From: Anaerocolumna cellulosilytica
GTDB taxonomy: Bacteria; Bacillota; Clostridia; Lachnospirales; Lachnospiraceae
Length of the DNA stretch: 64,000 nucleotides
Assembly (NCBI RefSeq): GCF_014218335.1
Contig: NZ_AP023367.1
Span: 4,761,001 to 4,825,000 of the forward strand
Direction of reading: 5' to 3'
Below the pieces are notes generated by a model that did no database searches, was not told the origin of the DNA, and was given only the letters and a program-made list of their open reading frames with translations. Below, in pieces: positions 27,321-36,442 of the stretch. A program made the position numbers and the translations under genes. Within the stretch, counting starts at the first letter, position 1. The number at the start of each line of letters is the position of its first letter.

Positions 27321-27740
27321 CTAATCCCCTTTAATAACAGTACCCAGACCACAAATAATCCTCTCAACTCTTTTAGACCTCTCTGCAATTTTACATAGGC
27401 TTCTTCCAACGGTTTCCCTGTAGATTCGGTCTTTACAATCCATTGGTACAATTCCGTAACCTACTTCATTGCTTATTACTACTGCTTTGGGATTTTTCTC
27501 AAAGAATTCAAATAGAAACTCCTCAATATAGCTAGTTGCAACTACATCTTTTGCCTCCTGCTGCTCTTTTAACAGGCGTCTAATAAACTCATGAAACTGA
27601 TTTATGAATGGTTTTGCTAATATATCTTCCTGTGAACAGATAGCCCCATCACATAGAAGAGGACTATCCTTACTTATCTCGTACTTTTGCAGTACGTAGG
27701 CTAATTTCCCCTGACTAATTCCACCTATATATAGCTCCAT
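27321..27740 (-). CDS. Second, short CobU-like protein with altered Walker A
   Basis: The protein has 139 residues, against about 180 for CobU. The C-terminal half clearly follows CobU (VVISNEVGYGIVPMD, then an Arg-rich helix and IICGLGTVIKG). The N-terminal P-loop reads GGISQGKL, where the invariant Ser/Thr after Lys is replaced by Leu. The central part, which carries the guanylation His and strand order in CobU, is shortened. A strong GGAGG precedes the ATG. It lies between cobS and cobC, while a full-length CobU with an intact P-loop is encoded 0.9 kb upstream. It may be an auxiliary or regulatory subunit or a degenerating duplicate. Catalytic activity is doubtful from the sequence alone. 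Confidence 0.75.
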   Translation of the reverse strand: MELYIGGISQGKLAYVLQKYEISKDSPLLCDGAICSQEDILAKPFINQFHEFIRRLLKEQQEAKDVVATSYIEEFLFEFFEKNPKAVVISNEVGYGIVPMDCKDRIYRETVGRSLCKIAERSKRVERIICGLGTVIKGD

Positions 27741-27809
27741 TTCCTCTCCCTCCTTCCAAAATCCGTCGCTTTTTTAAATACTTAGTTGCGTTTAGATTCC
27801 CCTAACATT

Positions 27810-28571
27810 TTACAGTTTATCTGTAAAAGCAAGAGAAATTACAATAAAAAGTTCACAAATCTGTAAAAAAAATCCTGCCAAATCTCCTGTTATTCCACCA
27901 AACTCTTTAAAGGACAGCCTTTTATAATAGAAAAAAACACTGCCAGCTGTAAGTCCTGCCACAATTCCCTGTACCGGGTTACAAAAAATCATTCCTGTGA
28001 GAGTCAAAATAAGTACAAGGAGTAGGACAATTCTTGTCAGACGGCGGTGAGCTGCCTCTGAAAATGTATGCAAAAGTCCCTCCTTCTTGGCAGAGGGAAA
28101 CCATACCAGTGAAAGGCCGCTTAAACTGCGGGATACTATAAAGCCCAGACACATAATTAACCAACCGGATTGTGTGTTTATTTCACTAACTGCTCCTATA
28201 TACAATATAACATACACCAAACCGCTAATGATAGCAAAGGCCCCCGTATGAGGATCTTTTAATATCTCAAGCTTTTTTTCCCTTGGCTGGTAAGAGCTAA
28301 TCGCATCCATCGTATCTAAAAAACCATCCAGATGTATTCCACCGGTTATTATAATAGGAAGAGATACCGCCAGCGCACTCTTAAAGAATATCTCAATACC
28401 CAGCCTTTCACTCAAAATCCACCAAACAAATAATGTTCCTCCAACAACTGCTCCTACAAATGGAAAGAAAATCATTGCATATTTCATATCTTTTTCTTTC
28501 CATTCCATTCTGGGCATTGGTATCTTAGAATACATGGAAAAAGTAATTATCATTGCGTTTATCCAATTCAT
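27810..28571 (-). CDS. cobS: Adenosylcobinamide-GDP ribazoletransferase (cobalamin synthase) CobS
   Basis: This 253-residue polytopic membrane protein has the CobS signature GGIHLDGFLDTMDAISS (about residues 78-94) followed by REKKLEILKDPHTGAF, the metal and phosphate site of the family. It joins adenosylcobinamide-GDP with alpha-ribazole (phosphate) to form the final nucleotide loop at the membrane. The start is ATG with GGGAA upstream. It is in the same operon as its substrate-forming enzymes CobU and CobT. About 70 bp separate it from the short CobU-like gene downstream. Confidence 0.96.
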   Translation of the reverse strand: MNWINAMIITFSMYSKIPMPRMEWKEKDMKYAMIFFPFVGAVVGGTLFVWWILSERLGIEIFFKSALAVSLPIIITGGIHLDGFLDTMDAISSYQPREKKLEILKDPHTGAFAIISGLVYVILYIGAVSEINTQSGWLIMCLGFIVSRSLSGLSLVWFPSAKKEGLLHTFSEAAHRRLTRIVLLLVLILTLTGMIFCNPVQGIVAGLTAGSVFFYYKRLSFKEFGGITGDLAGFFLQICELFIVISLAFTDKL

Positions 28572-28662
28572 ATTTAATTCCCATCCGCGGCCTTTGGTCG
28601 CTTACAAATCAAGGCGTTGCCTATTTTTATTCAACCTTACCATCTTTATCTCCAATCGTCTA

Positions 28663-29214
28663 TTATCCCTTTAACAATACCGGAATACCGCAGACTACTT
28701 CGTAAACCCGGTCTGCCTTTAGCGCAAGTCTTTGATTAATTTCCCCTAAAGCCTGAATATATTCCATCGTTTCTTTATACTCTGAGCCATTATCTGAAAA
28801 CACCTCATTGGTTACAACTATAAGGTTCTCCACATGAACGATTAAGTGATTTATTCCATTCAATATATAATCACAGATACAATCTTTTACATTCTTGTTA
28901 GAATTCTCAGCTTCATTAGCAATTATTTTATCCTCACTAAACATGACATTTGCAAGCAGGTTGGACATGCATTCTAGTAGAACAGTAGAATTAGGCTCAA
29001 GGTTAACAGTCTCTAAATCCTTATAGCACTCAAGGGTTGTAAAACCTTTTTCCTTTCTCTGAAACTGATGCCTTTTTATACGCTCCAGGCACTCGGTGTC
29101 ATAAGGCATCATTGTGGCAATATAATAAAGCATTTTTGTACTAAAATTTTCTGAGTAATTTTCAGCATATACGGACTTGCCGCTTCCGCTTCCTCCTGTA
29201 ACAACAATTAGCAT
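28663..29214 (-). CDS. cobU: Adenosylcobinamide kinase/guanylyltransferase CobU
   Basis: This 183-residue protein has an intact P-loop GGSGSGKS at residues 7-14, a YIATMMPYDTE segment and the family's RIKRHQFQR region containing the His used for GMP transfer. The usual C-terminal SNEVG motif is present but changed (VTNEVFSDNGSEYKETMEYI), unlike the short CobU-like protein downstream, which keeps SNEVGYGIVP. The enzyme phosphorylates and then guanylates adenosylcobinamide in the cytoplasm. The start is ATG with GGAG upstream, about 30 bp after cobT. Confidence 0.9.
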   Translation of the reverse strand: MLIVVTGGSGSGKSVYAENYSENFSTKMLYYIATMMPYDTECLERIKRHQFQRKEKGFTTLECYKDLETVNLEPNSTVLLECMSNLLANVMFSEDKIIANEAENSNKNVKDCICDYILNGINHLIVHVENLIVVTNEVFSDNGSEYKETMEYIQALGEINQRLALKADRVYEVVCGIPVLLKG

Positions 29215-29242
29215 AACAACTTAACTCCTATCTGTGCGCCTA

Positions 29243-30385
29243 TCAGCTTAATTCGAATCTTTCATAGGCTTTTATTTGTATAGCATCAAAAGTGGTGCTG
29301 CTGCGGTATACACTAAGAGCCATATCCAGTAGAGGGAAAAGCATCACAGCTCCTGTTCCTTCTCCTAAAGCGAGATTACCGGCTATTACTGGTGTCAATC
29401 CCAATTCCTTTAGTATTAGATTCGCAGCTGGTTCTTTGCTTTTATGAGAAGGCAGCATAAAATCTACTACTTCCGGACAGATTCTTTTTGCCACCAAAGC
29501 TGCTACAGAAGATATAAAACCGTCAATAATTACCGGTACTCCATACTTCATACCACCAAGGTACAGTCCTGCCATTCCGGCAATATCATAACCACCTAGT
29601 TTCATAAGTATATCAAACGGGTCTTCTCTGTCAGGACGGTTAATCTCAAGTGCCTTATATATCACCTGTATCTTTCTTTTCAGACCATCATCGCTTAATC
29701 CGGCGCCCCTTCCTGTGACTTCTTCCGGCAAGAGATGTAACAAAGCACTGGCTACTGCACTGCTGGTAGTGGTATTACCTATCCCCATTTCTCCGGTTCC
29801 AAGTATATGAAACCCCTTTGCCTTTAATTCACCTGCCAACTCTATCCCTGTCTGTAATGCTTTTAACATGTTATCGCTGGTCATGGCCGGCTCTTTTGCA
29901 ATATTCCCGGTTCCATATGACACCTTTCGCTGCCATACTTCCGACTCGACTATATCTGAATTAATACCCATATCCACCGGTATTACCTGGGCATTTACTG
30001 TCCTTGCCATATGATTAATATTGGCACATCCCTTTGCTATATTTCGGGTTACAATCGCTGTGACACTGCTATCCGTCTGTGTAACCCCTTCCTCTACAAC
30101 ACCGTTATCACTGCAAAATACCACCATGGCTTTCTGGTGTAAGAGAATATCCGGTGTTTTCTGAATTCCGGCCAACCTGCCTATCATATCCTCGAATATT
30201 CCCAAACTCCCTATAGGCTTTGCTATGCTGTCCCAACGTTTTTTTGCTTCTGTTATTGCTGCCCCGTCTAAAGCATAGGTATTTTGTATTAGTTCTTGTA
30301 ATTCTGTATACTTCCGGAAGGCCTCTTTGCAAAATTTCTCTGGCATTTGCCTTCCTGTAGTTGTCTCCTGTAGTTTCTGCTCCAT
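29243..30385 (-). CDS. cobT: Nicotinate-nucleotide:dimethylbenzimidazole phosphoribosyltransferase CobT
   Basis: The 380 residues match the family length with a short N-terminal extension. Signatures include KPIGSLG early on, VFCSDNGVVEEGV (about 90-102), GEMGIGNTTTSSA (about 198-210), and the catalytic Glu loop LALGEGTGAVM near residue 345. It makes alpha-ribazole-5'-phosphate, activating the lower-ligand base. No base-synthesis genes (bza or bluB) are in the window, so the base must come from elsewhere. The RBS is AGGAGGG. It lies downstream of cbiA and upstream of cobU. Confidence 0.96.
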   Translation of the reverse strand: MEQKLQETTTGRQMPEKFCKEAFRKYTELQELIQNTYALDGAAITEAKKRWDSIAKPIGSLGIFEDMIGRLAGIQKTPDILLHQKAMVVFCSDNGVVEEGVTQTDSSVTAIVTRNIAKGCANINHMARTVNAQVIPVDMGINSDIVESEVWQRKVSYGTGNIAKEPAMTSDNMLKALQTGIELAGELKAKGFHILGTGEMGIGNTTTSSAVASALLHLLPEEVTGRGAGLSDDGLKRKIQVIYKALEINRPDREDPFDILMKLGGYDIAGMAGLYLGGMKYGVPVIIDGFISSVAALVAKRICPEVVDFMLPSHKSKEPAANLILKELGLTPVIAGNLALGEGTGAVMLFPLLDMALSVYRSSTTFDAIQIKAYERFELS

Positions 30386-30425
30386 GTATCCCTCCTTAAT
30401 CCCCTTATTAGCAACCTCTTTACTT

Positions 30426-31811
30426 TTACTTATTATCTGACTTCAAATAACCATAGCATTTTTCAACAAATCGCTTTGCCATGTTTTTATGGGCATAAAA
30501 ATAAATATGGGGAAAACCGGTATATAAACTGTCTGTTGCATGTACACAATCCCATTCTGCGGATTTATTTGCTTTTAAGGCATGAAAATCCGTCCCGCAA
30601 TTATCACTATCCCCATAGTGAAATTCATGTGCTTTTATACTTTCTCCCGAAGCAGTTAGCAGATTATCCTTTTTTGCTTTCATTTCAATATACCCAAACC
30701 TTTGCAAACGTCCTGTCATAAAAGAAGTTCCGGACAAAAAACCAACCATGGGATACTCCTTTTCTTCAATATCCTTAAGGCTCTCATGCAAATACATAAA
30801 GCCACCGCATTCTGCAATGGCAGGAAGCCCAGCAGACAGCTTTTCCTTTATCTCCTTAAGCATGGATGTATTTTCTGACAATGCTTTAGCGTAAATCTCT
30901 GGGTACCCCCCTCCTAATAAAAGACCACTCACATGCTCTGGCAGTTTTTTATCGTTAATAGGACTAAAATATATCAATTCGCAACCAAGTTCCTCTAGCA
31001 ACTGGAAATTCTCCTTATAATAAAAGCAGAAAGCTTTATCCATCGCCACTGCTATTTTAATCTTAGGAATTCTACTTACGACCGAACCATCTTCTTCTAA
31101 ATCTATACTCTCAATGGATTCAGCTTGTCCTGCCAGCGTTATAATCCCGTCTATATCCAAGGTTTTTTTTAGCTCTTCTGCCAGTCCTTTTATAAAATCT
31201 TGTAAGTCTTTAATTTCCTGAGCAGTTACCAGCCCTAAATGTCTGCTTTTTAACTCCATATTCTTTAAGGAAGGTACATATCCAAAACATTTAATCCCCT
31301 CAGCCTCTGCCATTTGCTTCGCCTGTAAATAAAGACTGGCAGGCAGGCGGTTAAAAATAACGCCTTTTATAAAGCTATCTTTTCTAAACTCTAAGAACCC
31401 CTTTAATACAGCGCCTATGGAGCAGCCCATACCCTTAGCATCCACAATTAATATAACCGGGGTGTTCGTTTGCGCTGCCAGTGCATAACTGCTTGCCATA
31501 TCTGTAAAACCAATACCGTCATAATAACCCATAACACCTTCTAATACACTGATATCCGTATCAACAGAATTTCTATATAAAATTTCTTTCAGAACTTCAC
31601 TCTCTGTGAAATACCCATCCAGGTTGCCGGATTTTGTACCAAGTACTTTGCTATGAAACATTGGGTCAATATAATCGGGTCCAGATTTAAAGGAACTTAC
31701 GCTTAAGCCATTGTCTATGAGACACTGCAGTATACCGCAGGTTATGGTAGTTTTTCCGCTGCCGCTTTTGGTTCCGGCAAACATAATGCGGTTTATTTTT
31801 CTTTGCTGCAC
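30426..31811 (-). CDS. cbiA: Cobyrinic acid a,c-diamide synthase CbiA
   Basis: This 461-residue enzyme has an N-terminal ATP domain with GTKSGSGKTTITCGI (about 13-27) and SFKSGPDYIDPMFH, and a C-terminal glutamine amidotransferase domain with LLLGGGYPEIYA and the nucleophile Cys in IAECGGFMYL. It amidates the a and c side chains of cobyrinic acid with ATP and glutamine. The start is GTG (31809-31811), with GGGGAG 8 nt upstream, and overlaps the cbiET stop by 19 bp, so translation is coupled. Confidence 0.96.
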   Translation of the reverse strand: MQQRKINRIMFAGTKSGSGKTTITCGILQCLIDNGLSVSSFKSGPDYIDPMFHSKVLGTKSGNLDGYFTESEVLKEILYRNSVDTDISVLEGVMGYYDGIGFTDMASSYALAAQTNTPVILIVDAKGMGCSIGAVLKGFLEFRKDSFIKGVIFNRLPASLYLQAKQMAEAEGIKCFGYVPSLKNMELKSRHLGLVTAQEIKDLQDFIKGLAEELKKTLDIDGIITLAGQAESIESIDLEEDGSVVSRIPKIKIAVAMDKAFCFYYKENFQLLEELGCELIYFSPINDKKLPEHVSGLLLGGGYPEIYAKALSENTSMLKEIKEKLSAGLPAIAECGGFMYLHESLKDIEEKEYPMVGFLSGTSFMTGRLQRFGYIEMKAKKDNLLTASGESIKAHEFHYGDSDNCGTDFHALKANKSAEWDCVHATDSLYTGFPHIYFYAHKNMAKRFVEKCYGYLKSDNK

Positions 31812-33004
31812 GGTCCAGCTCCCCTTCCACTTATGATAAATACTGGATTTTGCCCCATTAATAAATGATAGCTGCCCAGTTCTCTGGCTTTTGCTATGGA
31901 TGCCTGTACAATTTCTACCTGGTCTAATTTAAACGCAGTGCAAACTTGTACAGCTTCTGTTAGTGTTTCTAATGCAATGGCATTTATTACAAGACGTATG
32001 CTGCTGTTTTTTTCTATAAGGCACTTGACTATCTCCCTTAAATTGCCGCTACTGCCGCCAATAAAAGCCATATCCGGTACTTCTAGTTCCTCCATTACTT
32101 CCGGTGCAAGACCGTGAATGACAGTAAGATTTGTTAAACCGAACTTCTCTTTATTCTGATGAATTAAATCCACTGCTTCTTCTTTCTGCTCAACAGCATA
32201 GACTTTTCCTTTTGTTGCCAGTAAAGCCATTTCCACCGAAACCGAGCCGGTACCTGCTCCTATATCATAAACCACAGAATCTTTAGCGATTTGCAGCTTA
32301 CTAATTGAGATGGCACGTATCTCACTTTTGGTCATAGGTACTTGACCTCTTATAAATTCCTCTTCCGGGATTCCAATCCTGACTTCTTTTTGATAAGAAA
32401 AATTTATAATAAAAGCCACACTTATAGACGCAAATGATTGGTGCGTCAAGTCTTTCACCTGTGCTTTTGTTAATTTTTCCTCCGGATAGGAAAGACACTC
32501 CCCTATATAAATCGTTGCTTCACCCAGCCCTGCCTGTGTAAGTTCCAAGCATATCTTATCTAGGTTTCCATCGGTAAGAAGAAAGGTCTTCTCATGCTCT
32601 CTTACGGCTGCTGTCACATTTCCTTTCCTTCCGTGAAGGCTTAAAATATAAGCGTTCTCCCAGGACATCCCAAGCTTTGCAGCAAAATAAGAAACAGAAG
32701 AAATACCCGGTAATACCTTGACTTCATACTCTAAAAGCAAAGGTAACAGCCGGTTTGTTCCGCTGTAAAAACCAGTATCTCCTGAAAGCAATATGGCATA
32801 TTTATGATAGCTAGTTTCTTTAATATATTGCAGTGTCTGCTCATTGTTTTTTGTTATGAAGCAGGCTTTGCCACTGCTATAGGCGGATTCCACCATCCTT
32901 TTAGCACCAATCAATACCTCAGCTTCTTCGATAGAACGCTTCCCCTCCAAGGTTAGAGTGTCTGTATTTCCCATGCCGATTCCAATTAATGTAACCTGTT
33001 TCAT
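31793..33004 (-). CDS. cbiET: Fused cobalt-precorrin-7 C5-methyltransferase / precorrin-8 C15-methyltransferase (CbiET)
   Basis: The 403 residues form two domains. The N-terminal CbiE tetrapyrrole methylase (about 1-205) has GIGMGNTDTLTLEG, LLSGDTGFYSG and LPGISSVSYFAAKLG. The C-terminal CbiT Rossmann methyltransferase (about 210-395) has VYDIGAGTGSVSVEMAL and the following GKVYAVEQ. Together they methylate C-5 and C-15 and decarboxylate the C-12 acetate. This is a fusion of genes that are separate in some species and equals CobL in aerobes. The RBS is GGAGG. It lies about 30 bp after cbiJ. Confidence 0.95.
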   Translation of the reverse strand: MKQVTLIGIGMGNTDTLTLEGKRSIEEAEVLIGAKRMVESAYSSGKACFITKNNEQTLQYIKETSYHKYAILLSGDTGFYSGTNRLLPLLLEYEVKVLPGISSVSYFAAKLGMSWENAYILSLHGRKGNVTAAVREHEKTFLLTDGNLDKICLELTQAGLGEATIYIGECLSYPEEKLTKAQVKDLTHQSFASISVAFIINFSYQKEVRIGIPEEEFIRGQVPMTKSEIRAISISKLQIAKDSVVYDIGAGTGSVSVEMALLATKGKVYAVEQKEEAVDLIHQNKEKFGLTNLTVIHGLAPEVMEELEVPDMAFIGGSSGNLREIVKCLIEKNSSIRLVINAIALETLTEAVQVCTAFKLDQVEIVQASIAKARELGSYHLLMGQNPVFIISGRGAGPCSKEK

Positions 33005-33033
33005 TAAACTCCTCCTTCTATGTTTACGGTACG

Positions 33034-33798
33034 TTAGGATTCGGAAGTATTATGGTGTTCTTGAACCAACTCCATTGCTTCAAAAAGCGTGACTCCTGTT
33101 TCTGCACCCGGACGTCTGATAATGAGAAGCTTTGCGCCTGCCCTTTTTGCACCTTCCAATTTTTCAGAAAATCCTCCATAGGTTCCAGCCTCCTTAGTAA
33201 CAAGATAGTCAGAGGAAGTCTCCTTAAGCATAAGATAATTCATTTCCGCAGAAAAAGGTCCCTGCATACAGATTAAATGTTTTCCCTGAAAACCCAAAGA
33301 GGTACACTGTCTCACAACTTCTGCATCCGGCAGTACCCTTGCTGTCAGTCGTGTTGTATAATCTGTGACCTTGGTATATTCTTTTAATTCTTTGCTTCCA
33401 GTCGTAAGCAAGGCATTACCGGGGTGATGGTTTAAATACTCCGCCGCTTCCTGTACCGAATCAACAAATATCCCCTCTAAGGTCTGTACAGCCTCCCTTA
33501 TAATACGTACATACTTCGCTTTCGTCTCCTGAGAAGCCTTTTTTAGGTTCTCGGTGACGAAAGAGGCATATGGATGCGTAGCATCAAGAACTAACGTATA
33601 ATTGCCCTCTTCTATAAAATTCTTCATCTCTTCACAGGTTAAGCGTCCGGTAACAATATCTGAATACTTACTTAATGGAAGCATTGTTTCCCCATAATCT
33701 GTTGCCACAGAAGCCGTTATCGGAATGGCACGTTTATCGCATTCTTCCCATAATAGTCTTCCTTCTGTAGTTCCTGCAAATATGAGTATTTTTCCCAT
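33034..33798 (-). CDS. cbiJ: Cobalt-precorrin-6A reductase CbiJ/CobK
   Basis: This 254-residue protein begins with a Rossmann-like ILIFAGTTEGRLL. The characteristic LDATHPYASFVTENL is at about residues 101-115, and YLVTKEAGTYGGFSEKL and AKLLIIRRP occur later. It uses NAD(P)H to reduce the macrocycle of cobalt-precorrin-6A. The first base is shared with the last base of cbiH (1-bp overlap), indicating tight coupling. It lies 30 bp before cbiET, the next enzyme in the pathway. Confidence 0.94.
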   Translation of the reverse strand: MGKILIFAGTTEGRLLWEECDKRAIPITASVATDYGETMLPLSKYSDIVTGRLTCEEMKNFIEEGNYTLVLDATHPYASFVTENLKKASQETKAKYVRIIREAVQTLEGIFVDSVQEAAEYLNHHPGNALLTTGSKELKEYTKVTDYTTRLTARVLPDAEVVRQCTSLGFQGKHLICMQGPFSAEMNYLMLKETSSDYLVTKEAGTYGGFSEKLEGAKRAGAKLLIIRRPGAETGVTLFEAMELVQEHHNTSES

Positions 33799-34541
33799 TA
33801 ACGACTCTCCTCTCTCTGGATTCTATAACCTCTTGGTGTTACCATCTTACCATTTATCTCTCTTGTGTCTGAGTTACCGATGAATACGGTTGTAAACATG
33901 TCAACCGTCATGTCTTTTAATTGATTCAAGGTAGTAAGAACTGCCTCTTCACCTTCCCTGCCGATATTTTTTACATAGCCGCATACCGTATCTTCTCTTA
34001 GATATTCTAAAAGAATACTACAGGCCCTTTTTAAATAGTCACTGCGTTTCTTACTGGAAGGATTATAAAGACTGATGACTAAATCAGCCATCGCACTATG
34101 CCTTAGACGACTCTCAATTTTATCCCAGGGTGTCAAAAGATCACTCAAGCTAATAACTGCAAAATCATGACTTAAAGGTGCTCCAAGCACTGCTCCCCCA
34201 CTTAATGCTGCCGTAACCCCCGGCACTATCTCAATTTCAAAGGGGGGATACTCCTCTGCCAGCTCTAGAACCAGACTGGCAAGACCATATACACCACTAT
34301 CCCCACTGCAAACCAGAGAAACCGTTTTTCCCTTTAATGCTTCTTCTATCGCCCATCTGCAACGCTCCTCTTCTTTCTTCATTGGTGTGCTGTAGAATTC
34401 TTTATCATAAAAATAATCTTTTACTAAATCTATATAAGTTGTATAGCCTGCAATCACCTGACTTTCCTCAAGTGCTGTTTTTGCTTGAATCGTCATGTAT
34501 TCGTAATCGCCTGCACCAAAACCTACTATGTACAATTTCAT
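33798..34541 (-). CDS. cbiH: Cobalt-factor III / precorrin-3B C17-methyltransferase CbiH
   Basis: This 247-residue tetrapyrrole methylase begins IVGFGAGDYEYMT. It has the second motif LVCSGDSGVYGLASL (about 91-105) and IEIVPGVTAALSGGAVLGAPLSHDF, which is typical of the CbiH/CobJ subgroup. It methylates C-17 with SAM and contracts the ring, the defining step of corrin formation. The RBS is AAGG 7 nt upstream. It overlaps cbiJ by 1 bp and lies about 50 bp downstream of cbiG. Confidence 0.94.
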   Translation of the reverse strand: MKLYIVGFGAGDYEYMTIQAKTALEESQVIAGYTTYIDLVKDYFYDKEFYSTPMKKEEERCRWAIEEALKGKTVSLVCSGDSGVYGLASLVLELAEEYPPFEIEIVPGVTAALSGGAVLGAPLSHDFAVISLSDLLTPWDKIESRLRHSAMADLVISLYNPSSKKRSDYLKRACSILLEYLREDTVCGYVKNIGREGEEAVLTTLNQLKDMTVDMFTTVFIGNSDTREINGKMVTPRGYRIQREESR

Positions 34542-34588
34542 ATTCTGCCTTCTTTCCTACTTATGATTTCTCTAGACTGTACCATTAA

Positions 34589-35650
34589 TTAAAAGTTAAT
34601 CTGATATTCTTTCTCATAAACAGATAGCGTCATTCCTTCTCCGCTCACCTTTGCTATAAGTTGTTTTCCATAACCGCTTCCAAGAGCTGCACTTCTCTCA
34701 CAGACATTATCAACTCCTATCGTATTTTCTACAAAGGCCGACGCTGTAAAGCTGCCGGATACCTGCTGTAACTCCTTGACGGTATACGTTTGAAAGTCAA
34801 CACCTAACTTATCTGCCAGTTTAAGAAGTCCCGGCTCTTCTTTCTTAATATCGACGGAGCACAGTTTACAAATTCGTTCCATCCTCAAACCCTTCTCAGA
34901 AAAAATCTTTTGTAATCTGTTATACATGATTTCCGGCTCCACACCTTTTTTGCATCCCATTCCCACTATCAGATTTTTCGGCAGTAAATGCATGGTGAAG
35001 TGGAACGGCTGCAACCCTTCCGTAGCTGAGATGCAGATACCTTTGCTCTGATTTTCATGGCCTAGCCCTGCCGGAAGCTGTCCTGATACTGGATATTCAC
35101 TATATATTCCTATCTTTTCATCATTAAGTAAAGCACCGGATATCACTTTTATTTTAGCAGTGTCTGTTATATAAAGCGCCTGTTTCACTGCAAAACTATC
35201 TACCGCAAATACTTTACGGGTGTCTGTAGCTGTAGTAATAACCGGCACAGCTCCTATATAGGCAGCAACCTGTTTGGTAAGCTCATTGGCTCCTCCCAGA
35301 TGACCGGATAACAGTGATATGACATAATTCCCGCCTTCATCCACTACTGCCACCGCAGGATCTTTTGCTTTATTTTGTATGTAGGGGGCAATAGCACGTA
35401 CAGCAATTCCACAAGCTCCTATGAAAACAAGACCAGATAGACATTCGAATTCCGCTGGCGGCTTCATCAGTTCCTCCATAAGCTTATGTATACTGGTAAA
35501 AGAATCTAGCGTCTTCTCTTCTTTCTCATCCATGTACTTTTCCATACTAAATCCAAGGAGTACTGTATCTGACAGGATTAAGCCCCTGCATAGTTTTTTA
35601 TTTAATTCTGCACCTTTTTTCGTAAAGGAAATAACTGCTATCTGCTTCAC
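34589..35650 (-). CDS. cbiG: Cobalt-precorrin-5A hydrolase CbiG
   Basis: The 353 residues cover all three CbiG regions. The N-terminal domain has FIGACGIAVRAIAPYI (about 78-93) and VVDEGGNYVISLLSGHLGGANELT. The C-terminal domain has LIVGMGCKKGV (about 222-232) and the last-third ASAFVENTIGVDNVCERSA. It opens the lactone of cobalt-precorrin-5A and releases acetaldehyde, a step specific to the anaerobic route. The start is GTG (35648-35650), with AGAGG upstream, directly after the cbiF stop (2 bp gap). Confidence 0.95.
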   Translation of the reverse strand: MKQIAVISFTKKGAELNKKLCRGLILSDTVLLGFSMEKYMDEKEEKTLDSFTSIHKLMEELMKPPAEFECLSGLVFIGACGIAVRAIAPYIQNKAKDPAVAVVDEGGNYVISLLSGHLGGANELTKQVAAYIGAVPVITTATDTRKVFAVDSFAVKQALYITDTAKIKVISGALLNDEKIGIYSEYPVSGQLPAGLGHENQSKGICISATEGLQPFHFTMHLLPKNLIVGMGCKKGVEPEIMYNRLQKIFSEKGLRMERICKLCSVDIKKEEPGLLKLADKLGVDFQTYTVKELQQVSGSFTASAFVENTIGVDNVCERSAALGSGYGKQLIAKVSGEGMTLSVYEKEYQINF

Positions 35651-35652
35651 TT

Positions 35653-36417
35653 CTATACCTCTTTTGTACTTGCTTTGCGAAACTCCGTTTCAAAGGCAGG
35701 GTCATATAACTTAGAAAGTTCATAGTCCTTGCCAAGAAACTCCCCTACAACAATTAAAGCAGTTTTGGTAATGTTATTTTTCATGGCAAGCTCCGGTAAC
35801 TCTTTAAGGATTCCCCGCACTACAACTTCCTCTGGCCAGGTGGCCTTATATACAATGGCACAGGGAGTATTTTCTTTATATCCTCCTGATAGCAATTCCT
35901 CTTTTAAAGAATCTAACAGACCGGTACTTAAAAATATAACCATCGTAGCCTGATGACTTGCTAACAAAGATATCTGTTCTTTTTCAGGTACTCCTGTTCT
36001 TCCTGCCATTCTTGTAATAATAACGGTCTGAGATACCTCCGGCAGGGTATATTCTGCCTTAAGGGCAGCAGCAGCTCCAAACAGACTGCTGACTCCGGGG
36101 CATACCTCATACTCCACTCCTGCTTCCTTAAGCGCATCCATTTGCTCTCTAATGGCTCCATATATGCTGGGATCTCCAGTATGCAAACGTACCACCTGTT
36201 TTCCCTGCTTCTCCATATCAATCATGACTTTTAGTATTTCCGGTAATGCCATAACCGCACTATTATATATCTGACAACCTGCTTTTGTGTATTCCAGTAA
36301 TTGAGGATTTACAAGAGAACCGGCATATATAACCACATCTGCCTGCTCTAACAATCTTTGTCCTCTAACGGTAATTAAATCCACCGCACCGCATCCGGCG
36401 CCTACAAAATGTACCAT
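35653..36417 (-). CDS. cbiF: Cobalt-precorrin-4 C11-methyltransferase CbiF
   Basis: This 254-residue tetrapyrrole methylase begins VHFVGAGCGAVDLITVRG. VIYAGSLVNPQLL, VRLHTGDPSIYGAI (about 77-90) and YEVCPGVSSLFGAAAAL are the family's substrate and SAM loops. It methylates C-11 of cobalt-precorrin-4. The RBS AGGAG is 5 nt before the ATG. It lies 25 bp downstream of cbiD and 2 bp upstream of cbiG, whose substrate it forms. Confidence 0.96.
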   Translation of the reverse strand: MVHFVGAGCGAVDLITVRGQRLLEQADVVIYAGSLVNPQLLEYTKAGCQIYNSAVMALPEILKVMIDMEKQGKQVVRLHTGDPSIYGAIREQMDALKEAGVEYEVCPGVSSLFGAAAALKAEYTLPEVSQTVIITRMAGRTGVPEKEQISLLASHQATMVIFLSTGLLDSLKEELLSGGYKENTPCAIVYKATWPEEVVVRGILKELPELAMKNNITKTALIVVGEFLGKDYELSKLYDPAFETEFRKASTKEV

Positions 36418-36442
36418 AGCAACTCCTATCTTCTATAAAATG

